From the NCBI GenBank assembly GCA_016712045.1, contig JADJRV010000004.1, positions 163,998 through 227,997 of the forward strand: 64,000 nucleotides of DNA. The letters are read 5' to 3'. The first letter of the stretch is position 1. The number at the start of each line of letters is the position of its first letter. This document shows, piece by piece, positions 1 through 9,228 of this stretch. This stretch comes from Chloracidobacterium sp. (GTDB lineage Bacteria; Acidobacteriota; Blastocatellia; Pyrinomonadales; Pyrinomonadaceae). The notes beneath the pieces are model-generated. The model did not search any database, was not told the origin of the DNA, and was given only the letters and a program-made list of their open reading frames with translations. The position numbers were made by a program, and so were the translations under genes.

Positions 1-113
1 ATCGTTATATTTGCGGGGTTTGAAATGGGCGCAGCTGCGACTGTTGCCGAAACAGCGATCAGCAGCAAAAGGACCGGAGCAAAATATTGCTTAGTTTTTG
101 TCGTAAAACCCAT
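1..113 (-). CDS. N-terminal fragment of a secreted protein
   Basis: An open frame runs leftward off the window edge from an ATG at 113. The 37 visible residues form a classic Sec signal peptide: basic start (MGFTTKTKQY), hydrophobic core (VLLLLIAVSATVA) and a small-residue cleavage region (AAAP). The mature part lies outside the window, so no function can be given. It is divergent from the tRNA gene. No clear ribosome binding site precedes the ATG, so the exact start is uncertain. Confidence 0.55.
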   Translation of the reverse strand, partial: MGFTTKTKQYFAPVLLLLIAVSATVAAAPISNPANIT

Positions 114-213
114 CGAAAAGAGCCAATACCAGTAACCTTCGTATTTTGTTCGTAAAAATCAAGCGTGTCAAGCCGAAACAGCCCGTCTATTTGCTATCTA
201 AGATGCAATTAAC

Positions 214-241
214 TTGACAAAGTTTGCCCTTCGGGTAGAAT
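214..241 (+). promoter_or_regulatory. Sigma70-type promoter for tRNA-Ser
   Basis: TTGACA (214-219) and TAGAAT (236-241) are separated by 16 bases, close to the housekeeping consensus. Transcription would start near 248, about 20 bases before the mature tRNA. Seen directly; activity is inferred. Confidence 0.6.
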
Positions 242-267
242 TGGAACTTGCTTTTATAAGGCAATGC

Positions 268-358
268 GGAGACGTGGCTGAGCGGCTGAAAGCGGCGGTT
301 TGCTAAATCGTTGTAGTCTTAAAAACTACCACAGGTTCGAATCCTGTCGTCTCCGCCA
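268..358 (+). tRNA. tRNA-Ser (anticodon GCT)
   Basis: The acceptor stem GGAGACG pairs with CGTCTCC, followed by discriminator G and an encoded CCA (356-358). The D arm (TGGCTGAGCGGCTGAAAG), an anticodon loop TTGCTAA with anticodon GCT, a long variable arm (GTAGT..ACTAC) and a T arm with GGTTCGAATCC are all present. The long variable arm and GCT anticodon identify a class II serine tRNA that reads AGC and AGU codons. Confidence 0.95.
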
Positions 359-373
359 TCTTTTTTCAGGTCA

Positions 374-412
374 GCCGTTGAGCCAAATTGGTTTGACGGC
401 TTTCTTATTTTC
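374..412 (+). terminator. Probable rho-independent terminator after tRNA-Ser
   Basis: GCCGTTGAGCC pairs, with a few G-T wobbles, with GGTTTGACGGC and is followed by the T-rich tract TTTCTTATTTT. It lies 16 bases after the tRNA and just before the next gene. Confidence 0.6.
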
Positions 413-421
413 CAGCCTCTT

Positions 422-850
422 ATGCGGCGAACGATACTCATCTACGGACTCGCAATGGCGGCTCTCATCGCCGTGCTCAAGCTGGTCGAGTATAAATATT
501 TTGTCCGCGACATCCCTCTCGAATTTTACATCGGCCTCGTTGCCATATTGTTTACCGCTCTCGGCATCTGGGCCGGCCTTCGGCTGACGCGTCCAAAAAT
601 AAAAGTGATCGACAGGTCGCTGCCGTTTGAGCGTGACCAACGCGAGCTTGACCGGCTCGGCATCAGCAAGCGTGAATACGAGGTGCTCGAACTAATTTCG
701 CGCGGGCTTTCTAACCAAGAGATCGCCGACGATCTGTTTGTCTCGACCAGCACCGTCAAAACTCACGTTTCAAATCTCTTGGCTAAACTGGATGCTAACC
801 GCCGCACTCAGGCGATAAACCGCGCCAAAGAATTGCAGTTAATTCCGTAA
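422..850 (+). CDS. Membrane-anchored LuxR-type DNA-binding regulator
   Basis: A 142-residue protein with two hydrophobic segments (about 4-24 and 34-55) followed by a LuxR-type helix-turn-helix (about 78-138). The region GISKREYEVLELISRGLSN and then STSTVKTHVSNLLAKL match the GerE/LuxR fold closely. There is no receiver or autoinducer domain, so it is a small membrane-tethered transcription factor; the signal is unknown. The gene starts directly after the tRNA terminator and is co-directional with the small membrane-protein genes downstream, which could be its targets (inference). Confidence 0.8.
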   Translation: MRRTILIYGLAMAALIAVLKLVEYKYFVRDIPLEFYIGLVAILFTALGIWAGLRLTRPKIKVIDRSLPFERDQRELDRLGISKREYEVLELISRGLSNQEIADDLFVSTSTVKTHVSNLLAKLDANRRTQAINRAKELQLIP

Positions 851-961
851 TACTTTAGGCTGATTTTCAATAAATAACGCAAATTCATACTTTTGGCCGA
901 TGTGCCCGACGTGACCGCAGAGGTATATTTGTCGGGTTCTCAAAGGAGGGGAAAAATTATG

Positions 962-1503
962 AAAAAAGTTGTATTGACGTTTGGCCTGATCGCGGGCCTT
1001 ATCATTGCGGGTTTGGTTTGGGTGACGGCGATCCTCGTCGATCGCGGTGCGATAGGTTTTGAGCGGCTCGAAATTGTCGGCTATTCGAGCATGATCATCG
1101 CCTTGTCGATGGTGTTTTTGGGATCAAATCATACCGCGACAATCATGCCGAGGGGCGGCTTAGGTTTTGGAAAGGTGTACAGGTCGGCGTGCTGATATCG
1201 CTGATCGCCGGGATTTTGTATTGGGGCGGTGCGATATCTTATGGCATCGCAAACCCGGGATTTGACGAGCGGTTCATGCAAAAATTTACCGAGCTCAAAG
1301 TCGGGCAGCTACAACAGCAAGGTGCCCCACAGGCAAAGATCGACGGTGCCAAGGCTGAGGTCGATATGATGGCGGGGCTTTTTAAGAATCCGGTACTTTT
1401 CTTTCTAGTCTGCATGATGGAGATACTCCCTGTCGGGTTTATAGTCACCCTTATAAGCGCAGGATTGCTGCGGCGAAAAGAGCTTTTGCCCGCAACGGCA
1501 TAG
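962..1503 (+). CDS. DUF4199-family membrane protein, frameshifted
   Basis: The start at 962 follows a strong AAAGGAGGGG ribosome binding site. The first part (MKKVVLTFGLIAGLI to MVFLG) and the second (IKSYRDNHAEGRLRFWKGV to LLRRKELLPATA) lie in different frames that join at about 1121, where a GGG run would need one more G. Joined, the protein is about 180 residues with four membrane segments and the order typical of DUF4199 proteins; their function is unknown. Either the base is an assembly error or the gene is broken. The stop overlaps the ribosome binding site of the next gene. Confidence 0.7.
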
Positions 1504-1511
1504 GAGGCGAA

Positions 1512-1940
1512 ATGAGCGAAGAGAGTAAGAGATCAAGACTTTGGGTTGCGTTGCCGACGGCGATCCTAGCGGGTGTCACCAATGTGACGTTGTTCTTTTT
1601 GTATATGGTGCTGTACGGGCACCTTATAAATCCGGGCCACGAAGACAGTTTTTATCAGGAGGCAGCAAACCGCTTTGGCCCCTATGCCAGCATTGTTGGC
1701 GGGATACCTGTATTTTTTGTGACCGGGTTGGTTTTGCGTCGGTTTCTAAGTACACGGGCTCTGAAGGTCGGCATTGCGGCGTGGGCCATTTACTTTGTTC
1801 TCGATGTGGCGATAATTTTAGCGGCAGCGGCGGATAAGGTTTTGAGCTTTTTGCCGCTTATTGTGGTTTCATTTGCGACGAAATTGGTGGCGATCTATTT
1901 TGGATCTCGAACGGCCCCAAAGAAAATTGAGGAGAATTGA
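1512..1940 (+). CDS. Small integral membrane protein, unknown function
   Basis: A 142-residue protein preceded by TAGGAGGCGAA, whose first three bases are the stop codon of the upstream gene, so the two are almost certainly cotranscribed. Four hydrophobic stretches (about 14-34, 59-79, 85-105, 110-130) predict an inner-membrane protein. I recognise no family motif. It belongs to a run of three small membrane-protein genes, which suggests a shared membrane or sensing role, but no job can be assigned. Confidence 0.75.
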   Translation: MSEESKRSRLWVALPTAILAGVTNVTLFFLYMVLYGHLINPGHEDSFYQEAANRFGPYASIVGGIPVFFVTGLVLRRFLSTRALKVGIAAWAIYFVLDVAIILAAAADKVLSFLPLIVVSFATKLVAIYFGSRTAPKKIEEN

Positions 1941-1941
1941 A

Positions 1942-2349
1942 ATGAACATTGTCAGAAATGTTTTGGCGGTAATTTTAGGGTTTATGATCGGCAACGTTGC
2001 CAACATGCTGACCATTACTCTTGGCCACGCGATATTGCCGCCGCCGGCGGGATTTGATCAAACCAGCTTTGAGGGCGTCGCTTCGACCATACAATTTCTA
2101 CGCCCAATAGATTTTACAGTGCCGTTTTTGGCTCATGCTATTGGGCCGCTCGTCGGCGTATTGAGCGCGATGTTTATTGCCGCAAGCTCACGAAAGACCA
2201 TCGCGATCATTCTGGGTGTGCTGTTTCTGGCAGCTGGCATTGCCGCCAATATCATGATCCCGGCACCAATGTGGTACAGGGTCGTCGACGTTGTTTTCGC
2301 ATATGTGCCGATGGCGTTTCTTGGTTGGAAGCTGAGCAGGAAAGAGTAG
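1942..2349 (+). CDS. Small integral membrane protein, unknown function
   Basis: A 135-residue protein. The ATG at 1942 lies one base after the preceding stop, with GAGGAG just upstream, so it is the third gene of an operon. It begins with a hydrophobic segment (VLAVILGFMIGNVANML) and has three more (near 65-82, 87-108, 115-130). No catalytic motif is visible. An in-frame extension further upstream would overlap the previous gene and lacks a ribosome binding site, so the shorter start was chosen. Confidence 0.75.
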   Translation: MNIVRNVLAVILGFMIGNVANMLTITLGHAILPPPAGFDQTSFEGVASTIQFLRPIDFTVPFLAHAIGPLVGVLSAMFIAASSRKTIAIILGVLFLAAGIAANIMIPAPMWYRVVDVVFAYVPMAFLGWKLSRKE

Positions 2350-2470
2350 GTTTGTAAAACATCATTCCTAAATCGGGCTGTTTCGATAGGTATCGGAGCG
2401 GCCCTTTTGTCATTTTTGCGGCTGGGCTAATAAACTCATAGACGAAATCGAAAGTTTGTGAGGTTACATT

Positions 2471-3094
2471 ATGTTCATTGATCTTTTAGCCCTCGTTGAT
2501 GCCAATACCTGGTCCAATATGTTCACGCTCGACCCGGCCAACATTACTTGGGCTGAGAAAATACTCCGTCCGGTGATCGTTTATATTGCGCTGATCGTGA
2601 TGCTTCGCATTTTTGGCAAGCGCGAACTGGCACAGCTCAATCCGTTTGATCTGGTCGTAATTCTCTCGCTATCAAACACGGTGCAGAATGCGATAATCGG
2701 CCAGGATAATTCGGTTGTCGGCGGTGTAGTCGGGGCCGTTTCGCTGCTCGCGATCAACTATGTCCTGTCACGTCTAAAATTCTCATCCAAAATGATCGAG
2801 GCCGTGACCGAGGGCGTACCCGTGAAACTCATCAATAAAGGCGAGGTCGATGAGCGGCAATTACGGCGTGAGCTTATCACCAAACGCGACCTCGATATTC
2901 TCGCCCACCAAAATGGGTTTGAGGACGCCGGCGATCTCGAAAAAGTCGTGCTCGATCCTAACGGCACCTTTCTCGTCGATGGTAAGGATGAGATCAAAGA
3001 CGCAAAATTCAAGAGCGAAGTCCTCAAGAAGATCGAGGATCTTTCGAAACAAATGACCGAACTCAATGCCCTAATGCAGAAGCCCGCGCGTTAG
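2471..3094 (+). CDS. DUF421 (YetF-like) membrane protein
   Basis: A 207-residue protein. Membrane segments at about 35-52, 60-80 and 85-105 precede a cytosolic domain. The core VMLRIFGKRELAQLNPFD and the later REL..RDLDILAHQNGFEDAGDLEKVVLDPNGTFLV match the DUF421/YetF family, whose function is poorly defined. The extreme C terminus is a charged helix (LKKIEDLSKQMTELNALM). The last codons and the TAG stop lie inside a palindromic repeat that recurs at the end of clpB, so the natural C terminus may have been altered by it. Confidence 0.85.
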   Translation: MFIDLLALVDANTWSNMFTLDPANITWAEKILRPVIVYIALIVMLRIFGKRELAQLNPFDLVVILSLSNTVQNAIIGQDNSVVGGVVGAVSLLAINYVLSRLKFSSKMIEAVTEGVPVKLINKGEVDERQLRRELITKRDLDILAHQNGFEDAGDLEKVVLDPNGTFLVDGKDEIKDAKFKSEVLKKIEDLSKQMTELNALMQKPAR

Positions 3095-3157
3095 CAAGGG
3101 CGTGCCGTTCTACTTCGGATGCATATTACGCCCTTACTTACGTGCGGGCCTCTGCAT
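3074..3157. repeat. Palindromic element, copy 1 (ends the DUF421 gene)
   Basis: Arms 3074-3103 and 3128-3157 are inverted repeats matching at 26 of 30 positions around a 24-base loop. The left arm encodes the last six residues (MQKPAR) and the TAG stop of the DUF421 gene. The same left arm, 26 of 29 bases identical, forms the 3' end of clpB at 53635-53663. It is a short REP-like dispersed element with no coding capacity of its own. Confidence 0.8.
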
Positions 3158-3200
3158 CTTGTTTTGCGTTCTCGCCGCTTTCTTGTGAAACTATTTTGTT

Positions 3201-4787
3201 ATGACTACACGCGTTCGTTTTGCACCCAGCCCGACCGGCTATCTACATATCGGCTCCGCGAGGACCGCACTTTTTAACTATCTTTACGCTCGCCATACGG
3301 GCGGTAAGTTTCTGCTGCGGATCGAAGACACGGACCTAGCAAGATCGACCGAAGAATCGACACGCTCGATCCTCGACGGCTTGGCTTGGCTCGAACTCGG
3401 ACACGACGAAGAGATCGTTTTCCAATCCGACAACGCCGACAAACACCGCGCGACTGCCAAAAAGCTGCTCGCCGAGGGCAAAGCGTATCGTGATTTTACG
3501 CCAAAGGCTGAGCCAAACGACGCAAATGTTAAAGACGCGATCAAAGACCGTGCCCGCGCAAATCAAGGCGAAAAGAACATGCGGGATAACCCGTATCGCG
3601 ACCTTTCTGCGGAAGAGAGCGATGTGAGAGCCGCCGCCGGAGAACCGTTTGCGATACGCTTGAAAGTCGCTGAGACGGGCAAAACCTCATTCGAAGACGC
3701 CGTCTATGGCTTGCAGGAACGCGATTATCAAGAGACTGAGGATCTCGTGCTGCTCCGCTCCGACGGACATCCGCTCTATAATCTCGCCGTCGTTTGCGAC
3801 GACATTGAGATGGCGATCACTCACGTCATTCGCGGCCAGGACCATCTGACAAATGCCCACAAACAGGTGCTGATCTACGAAGCCCTCGGTGTCACGCCGC
3901 CGACATTTGCCCATCTGCCGCTAATAATGGCGCCAAATAAAGGCAAGCTGTCGAAACGCAAACACGGCGAGGTCGTTTCGATGACGACGTATCGCGATGC
4001 CGGGTTTCTCGCCGCTGCGTTTCGTAATTTTCTAGCTCTGCTCGGCTGGTCAGCGGGTGAAGAAAAAGAGATCTACTCTCTCGACGAATTGGTGCAGAAA
4101 TTCTCGCTCGACGGCATCCACCGCTCGAATGCGGTCTTTAACTTTACCGAAAATGACCCGCGACACTGGACCGACGACAAAGCCCAATGGATGAACGCCG
4201 AATACATCCGCACCATGCCGGTCGGTGAGCTTTTGCCTTTCGTCAAAGCCGAGCTAAAAACCGCAAGGCTCTGGCGTGAGGAATACGAACCCGAAGGCCG
4301 CGCATTGACCGAAACCATAAGTTCGACCGCCGATGCCGGAGCCGACGAACGCCCGGCCGGAGTCGCCATCGACGCGCCGGAACACGGCTCTTACGATTGG
4401 TTTGTAAAGACCATCGGCCTCATCCGCCAGCGCTTCTTTACACTCAAAGATTTTTCGTCGCAGGGACGTGCGTATTTTAGCGAAGATTATGATTTCGACC
4501 CGGCGGCGATCGAGAAAAATCTCGCAAAATTCCCAGATCTAAAAACATGGCTCCCCGAGCTTGCCGACCGCTTTGAGTCGATGACATCATTCACAGAACC
4601 CGAGATCGAAGAGGTCGTAAAAGCCTTTACGGAAGAAAAAGGCACTAAACTCGGCGTCATTATGAACGGGGCGCGAACCTTGCTAACAGGCGTCGCCGTC
4701 GGCCCGTCGATGCTGTCGGTTTTTGAGACTTTGGGCAAAGAAAGATCGGTGCTGCGCTTGCGTAGTCAGATCGTTTGGAGCACGTAG
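3201..4787 (+). CDS. gltX: Glutamate-tRNA ligase
   Basis: A class I aminoacyl-tRNA synthetase that charges tRNA-Glu in the cytosol. The N terminus VRFAPSPTGYLHIGSARTAL carries the HIGH-type motif (residues 16-19) and the KMSKS-type loop KLSKRKHG sits near residue 250, with FNFTENDPRHW beyond it. At 528 residues it is somewhat longer than typical GluRS. No Shine-Dalgarno is evident, but the conserved N terminus starts immediately at this ATG. It stands alone between a palindromic element and an unrelated secreted protein. Confidence 0.95.
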   Translation: MTTRVRFAPSPTGYLHIGSARTALFNYLYARHTGGKFLLRIEDTDLARSTEESTRSILDGLAWLELGHDEEIVFQSDNADKHRATAKKLLAEGKAYRDFTPKAEPNDANVKDAIKDRARANQGEKNMRDNPYRDLSAEESDVRAAAGEPFAIRLKVAETGKTSFEDAVYGLQERDYQETEDLVLLRSDGHPLYNLAVVCDDIEMAITHVIRGQDHLTNAHKQVLIYEALGVTPPTFAHLPLIMAPNKGKLSKRKHGEVVSMTTYRDAGFLAAAFRNFLALLGWSAGEEKEIYSLDELVQKFSLDGIHRSNAVFNFTENDPRHWTDDKAQWMNAEYIRTMPVGELLPFVKAELKTARLWREEYEPEGRALTETISSTADAGADERPAGVAIDAPEHGSYDWFVKTIGLIRQRFFTLKDFSSQGRAYFSEDYDFDPAAIEKNLAKFPDLKTWLPELADRFESMTSFTEPEIEEVVKAFTEEKGTKLGVIMNGARTLLTGVAVGPSMLSVFETLGKERSVLRLRSQIVWST

Positions 4788-4925
4788 AATAATTTCGTTC
4801 TGAGGCAGGCAATGCCGGCCGGCCGGGAAATAGATTATGAACTTGGCTCGCACAAGGGCAACGATGTCATTTTCATTTACTTCTAAGCTGAGCGAGCAAA
4901 TTTGTTCAGGAGGAAATAAGCACAG

Positions 4926-6260
4926 ATGAAGAAACTCTTTTTAGCACTGATCATTTGCTTCCCAGTACTGACGCTACAGGCACAGTCCATTAGTGAAATT
5001 AAAAATATATTTGCGCTGCAACAATTTGATAAGGCCAAAATCGATATCGATAGGGCTTTTGCCAATGGCGATATTACCAAAAGAGCTGAGGCCCATTTAT
5101 TGAAAGCTACTATTTATGCAAGCCTGGCCATGTCGGATGCCAATAAAGGCAATCCCATCGGGGATCAACTAAACAATGAAGCCGTCGTCGCATTTTACAA
5201 ATACCGGGAAATGGAACCCTCCATTGAGTTAGTTATGACGGACCCTGTATACAGGAATGCACCCATCAATATTTATGCCTCCTTTTATGCATCAGGTTAC
5301 AACGATTATGCAAATAAAAGATGGCAGGCAGGTTTTGGAAAATTAAAAAAAGCAGTCGAATTGTCAGATCTACTAACTGCTAAACGTTTACGCACCGGAC
5401 TCGATACAAATGTTCTGATATTGGCAGGTGTTACGGCTGAAAACAGCGGCAATAGAAAGGATGCAGCCGTATTTTACGGTCGCCTTGGCGATAATAGTGT
5501 GTCCGGAGAAGGCTTTGAATCTGTTTATCGGTTCCTGGTGACATATTGGTTTGAAATGAAAAATTTAGCTTTGTATGAGAAGTACAAAGCCTTGGGCAGG
5601 AGAATATATCCCAACAGTGAGTTCTTTAAATTTGATAAGGTGGATTTTGCCGTCGGTTTAGCAGAAGGTCTGACCGAAAAGATCAACGCCCTGGAAAATG
5701 TTTTGGCGACAGATCCGGATAATTTCCAGGCAAATGAAATGTTAGGAGGCATATTGTATGAGACTCTGAATTCAGAAGCTGCGCCGTTGCCGGGAAATGC
5801 CGATGAATGGGAGTCAAAAATGGTGCGGGCATACAATAAGATCGCTGCCGCGAAGCCGGGTTCGGAAATGCCTTATTTATTTTTGGGAGAGCATTTTACT
5901 AATAAAGCAGCGAAAATCCGTGATGCATTTGCTAACGAGTTAAAGGCAATGGCAGAGGCTGGTGTTACGCCTTCTATAGAAAAGGTGTCCAACCGGAGCA
6001 AAATGGAACAAGAATATGCTGCTGCGATGGAAGCAGCACTCATACCCTGTGAAAAGGCAGCCGCACTTTTAGCCAAAAAACCGAATGATGTAAACCAGGA
6101 TCAGCAATTACGTGACAAAGAAAATTATAAAAAGGTGGTTGCAAATCTATTAGATATTTTCACCTATAAACAAGCAAAGGCAAATAAAAATTCTCCTGAA
6201 TTCGGCACATGGGCGGAAAAACTCAAAAAATGGAATGATGTGTACGAGGGGATAAAATAA
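4926..6260 (+). CDS. Secreted TPR-like protein, Bacteroidota-like composition
   Basis: A 444-residue protein with a signal peptide (MKKLFLALIICFPVLTLQAQ) whose LQAQ cleavage region is typical of Bacteroidota secretory proteins. GGAGG lies 12 bases upstream. The rest is alpha-helical with degenerate tetratricopeptide-like stretches (LLKATIYASLA; NFQANEMLGGILYETL) and no catalytic motif. The gene is visibly richer in A+T and in lysine and asparagine codons than its neighbours. Composition and signal style suggest acquisition from a Bacteroidota donor (inference). Function unknown, perhaps a periplasmic protein-interaction scaffold. Confidence 0.75.
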   Translation: MKKLFLALIICFPVLTLQAQSISEIKNIFALQQFDKAKIDIDRAFANGDITKRAEAHLLKATIYASLAMSDANKGNPIGDQLNNEAVVAFYKYREMEPSIELVMTDPVYRNAPINIYASFYASGYNDYANKRWQAGFGKLKKAVELSDLLTAKRLRTGLDTNVLILAGVTAENSGNRKDAAVFYGRLGDNSVSGEGFESVYRFLVTYWFEMKNLALYEKYKALGRRIYPNSEFFKFDKVDFAVGLAEGLTEKINALENVLATDPDNFQANEMLGGILYETLNSEAAPLPGNADEWESKMVRAYNKIAAAKPGSEMPYLFLGEHFTNKAAKIRDAFANELKAMAEAGVTPSIEKVSNRSKMEQEYAAAMEAALIPCEKAAALLAKKPNDVNQDQQLRDKENYKKVVANLLDIFTYKQAKANKNSPEFGTWAEKLKKWNDVYEGIK

Positions 6261-6453
6261 GTAATACAAATACACGATCGTCTTAGTCCCTGACGAGTTT
6301 TACCGCTCAGCATAACGGCGATGATAGGACGATCATCGTCGTTGTTATTCCATATCGCATCAGTCGGTCGATCCTACGGCTAAAAAGTCAGGTCGTGTGG
6401 AATAGTTAGCAATTTTTCCGTTTCTATCCGTTCTAATTCTACGTGACCCGCGT

Positions 6454-9223
6454 ATGGATCGAACATTTACAAAATTTAGGTCGGCGGCGGCTCTGATATT
6501 TTTATGTCTGAGCGTTTTTGCCGCGCTTGGGCAGCCGGAGATCGAGCAAAAGAGCATAGCTGCAAAGGCCGCCTACGACGCCGGCATAAAGTATCTCGAC
6601 GAAAACACATATAAATCCTACAAGCTCTCGCTCGAACAATTTCAACTGTCCGTAAGACTCTACGGCGAGGCCGGCGACCGGGGCAATGTTGGTGGTTCTT
6701 TGCTGGGGGTCGGGTTGCTGCAGGACCGTTTGGACGAAAAGGATGCTGCTTTAGCAGCGTACAATGAGGCGCTGGCGATATTTCGTGAGATCGGCCATAA
6801 ACAGCTCGAAGCCCGTACATTGAACAACATCGGCTTGCTATATGACCGTCTGGGCGACAAGCAAAAAGCTCTCGAATGTCACAATCTAGCCTTGCCTTTG
6901 CGCAAAGCCGTCGGGGACAAATACGGCGAATCTAACACGCTTAACAGCATCGGTTCGGCGTATTTGGACCTAGGTGAGCGGTCTAAGGCCATCGACTATT
7001 TCAACCGAGCCTTGGCGATACGGATCGAGATCGACGACAAGAAGGCTCAATCCATCACGCTTTCAAATCTTGGTAAGGCATACGAACAATTAGGCGACCG
7101 GGCAAAGGCGCTCGATTATCTCGAGCGTTCGCTGGCTTTGCGTAGGTCCGTAGGTGACAAACCGGGTGTGGCGATCGTATTGAACAATCTGGCAATGGCT
7201 ACCGCCGGCCCCGGAGATGAAAAGAAAGCGATCGAAATTTTCGAGCAGTCGCTGGCGATCTGGACCGAACTTGGGTTTGAGAACATAAAGGCGACCGTTT
7301 TAGGCAATATCGGTGTCTTGTATTTTGACCTCAAAGAACCGGCAAAAGCACTTACTTATCATCGTCAGGCTCTGCCGCTTTATCGTGCGATGTCAGATAA
7401 AGACGGCGAGGCAACGGCGCTCAATAACATCGGCATGGCGTCGGCGGAATTGGGCAATACCGCGGCCGCCTTCGACAACCTAAATACCGCGCTCGTGATG
7501 GCTCGAACTGTCGGCTCGCGAAACCTCGAGTCGATAACGCTCGGAAATCTGATGCTGGTTTCAAAGCAGGTCAATCGCCCCGCGATCGCCGCAATGTATG
7601 GAAAGCAGTGCGTCAGCACATATCAGGAACTGCGTCGGGAGATCAACGGTCTAGACCAGTCGACACAAAAAATCTATCTCAAAAAGGTCGCCGACAATTA
7701 CCGATTTCTCGCCGATCTGCTGATCGAGATGGGGCGTTTTACTGAGGCCGAAGAGGTCTTGCAAATGCTGAAAGAAGAGGAGTTTGCCGAATTTGTCAGC
7801 CGCGACGCCGACGAGATCAAGAGCCTCAACCGCCGCGTAAAATTGACCGATAAAGAAAAGTCGCTGGTCGAAAAATACACATTGCTAGCAAATCGTGCGT
7901 CGGAGCTGGGCGAGCAGTTCAAAAAACTCGACGACCGTAAACGCCTATTGTCGCGACGCGAGCAAACACTCTCAGCCGACGAAGAAAAGCTCTATCAGCA
8001 GCTTGCTGCACAGATCACCGAGGCCAATGCAGCGTTTCGCCTGTTCCTCGAAAAAGATCTCGTGGCCGAACTCGGCACCGACAACGTCCGTCAGATCGAG
8101 ATCGACCGAAGCTTGCAGGACAAGCTCCGCAAATGGGGAAACGGTACGGTGGCTCTTTATACGGTCGTCACCGAAAACCGTTACCGCGTTGTGCTGACTA
8201 CGCCGACCGTACAGATCGACGGCAAGACAGAGATCAAGTGCCGCTCTATTAAACAAAAAGATCTTTGCATTTAACAAAGCGGTCAAGGATCCGGCTGTCG
8301 ATTCGCGGCCGCTTGGCAAGGAGATCTACGACATCCTCATCAAGCCCATCGAGAGAGATCTGACCGCATCAGGGGCCAAGACGCTGTTGTGGTCGCTCGA
8401 CGGCACGCTGCGATATCTGCCGCTGGCCGCTTTGTCGCCGGATGGTCGCGGCTTTATGGTTGAAAAATATCAAAACGTCATCCTCACTCCGCGAACGCGT
8501 GATTCGCTTGCCGACTCGACCGCCGAATGGAAAGCTCTGGGAATGGGCGTGTCCGAAGGGCAGATGGTCACGTATCCCGATCAGCCTGAGCAAAAGCAAA
8601 AGGTTGAGCCCCTACCGGGGACAAAAGATGAGTTGACGGCAATCGTCCGTGACGAAAACACGCCGAATGAGAAAGGCATTTTGAGCGGGCGGCGGTTTCT
8701 TGACAAGGATTTCACGCTCAAAAACTTTACCGATTCGCTCGCGGCTGAGACGGCCGACGGCAAGCGAAAATTTACCGTCATCCACCTCGCCAGCCATTTT
8801 CATCTCGGCAGCAGTTGGTCAAACTCGTACCTTTTCATGGGCAACGGCAAGCTTTTGACGCTTGAGGAACTGAGCGGTTCGCCGCAGATAAATTTTGGCG
8901 ACGTTGAGTTAGTCACGCTCTCGGCGTGCAACACAGCTCTCGGCGGCTACGCCAATGGACGCGAGGTCGAATCCTTGGCAGGTGCGATCCAGGCAAAAAG
9001 CGGCAAAGCCGTGCTTGCCACGTTGTGGGCAGTTTCCGACCGCAGCACACCTGAATTGATGAGTAATTTTTACCGTTTTCGCAAAGAAAAACCCGGCACG
9101 ACAAAAGCCGAAGCCCTGCAACAAGCCCAGCGAAAAATGATCGCCAGTGCAACAAAAACCGCCGCCGGTTTTTCACACCCTTATTTTTGGTCGGGATTTG
9201 TCCTGATCGGCAACTGGCGTTGA
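6454..9223 (+). CDS. Secreted TPR-CHAT protease-like protein, frameshifted
   Basis: A signal peptide (FRSAAALIFLCLSVFAALG) is followed by about eight tetratricopeptide repeats of the GDKQKALECHNLALPLRK type (residues 70-390), a coiled region (420-530), then a C-terminal CHAT domain. CHAT is the caspase-like fold found in separase-related proteases. Its histidine (HLASHFHLG, near 8782) and cysteine (SACNTALGG, near 8923) are both present. The reading frame shifts by one extra base near 8237, within TEIK..SAALLNKK, so the gene appears as two open frames; joined it encodes about 920 residues. Unlike cytosolic defence CHAT proteins, this one is exported. Substrate unknown. Confidence 0.8.
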
Positions 9224-9228
9224 CTACC

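Noticed and set aside
6454..9223. TPR-CHAT gene as part of a type III-E CRISPR or gasdermin defence locus
   Set aside because: No Cas7-11, gasdermin or CRISPR sequences lie nearby and the protein carries a signal peptide.
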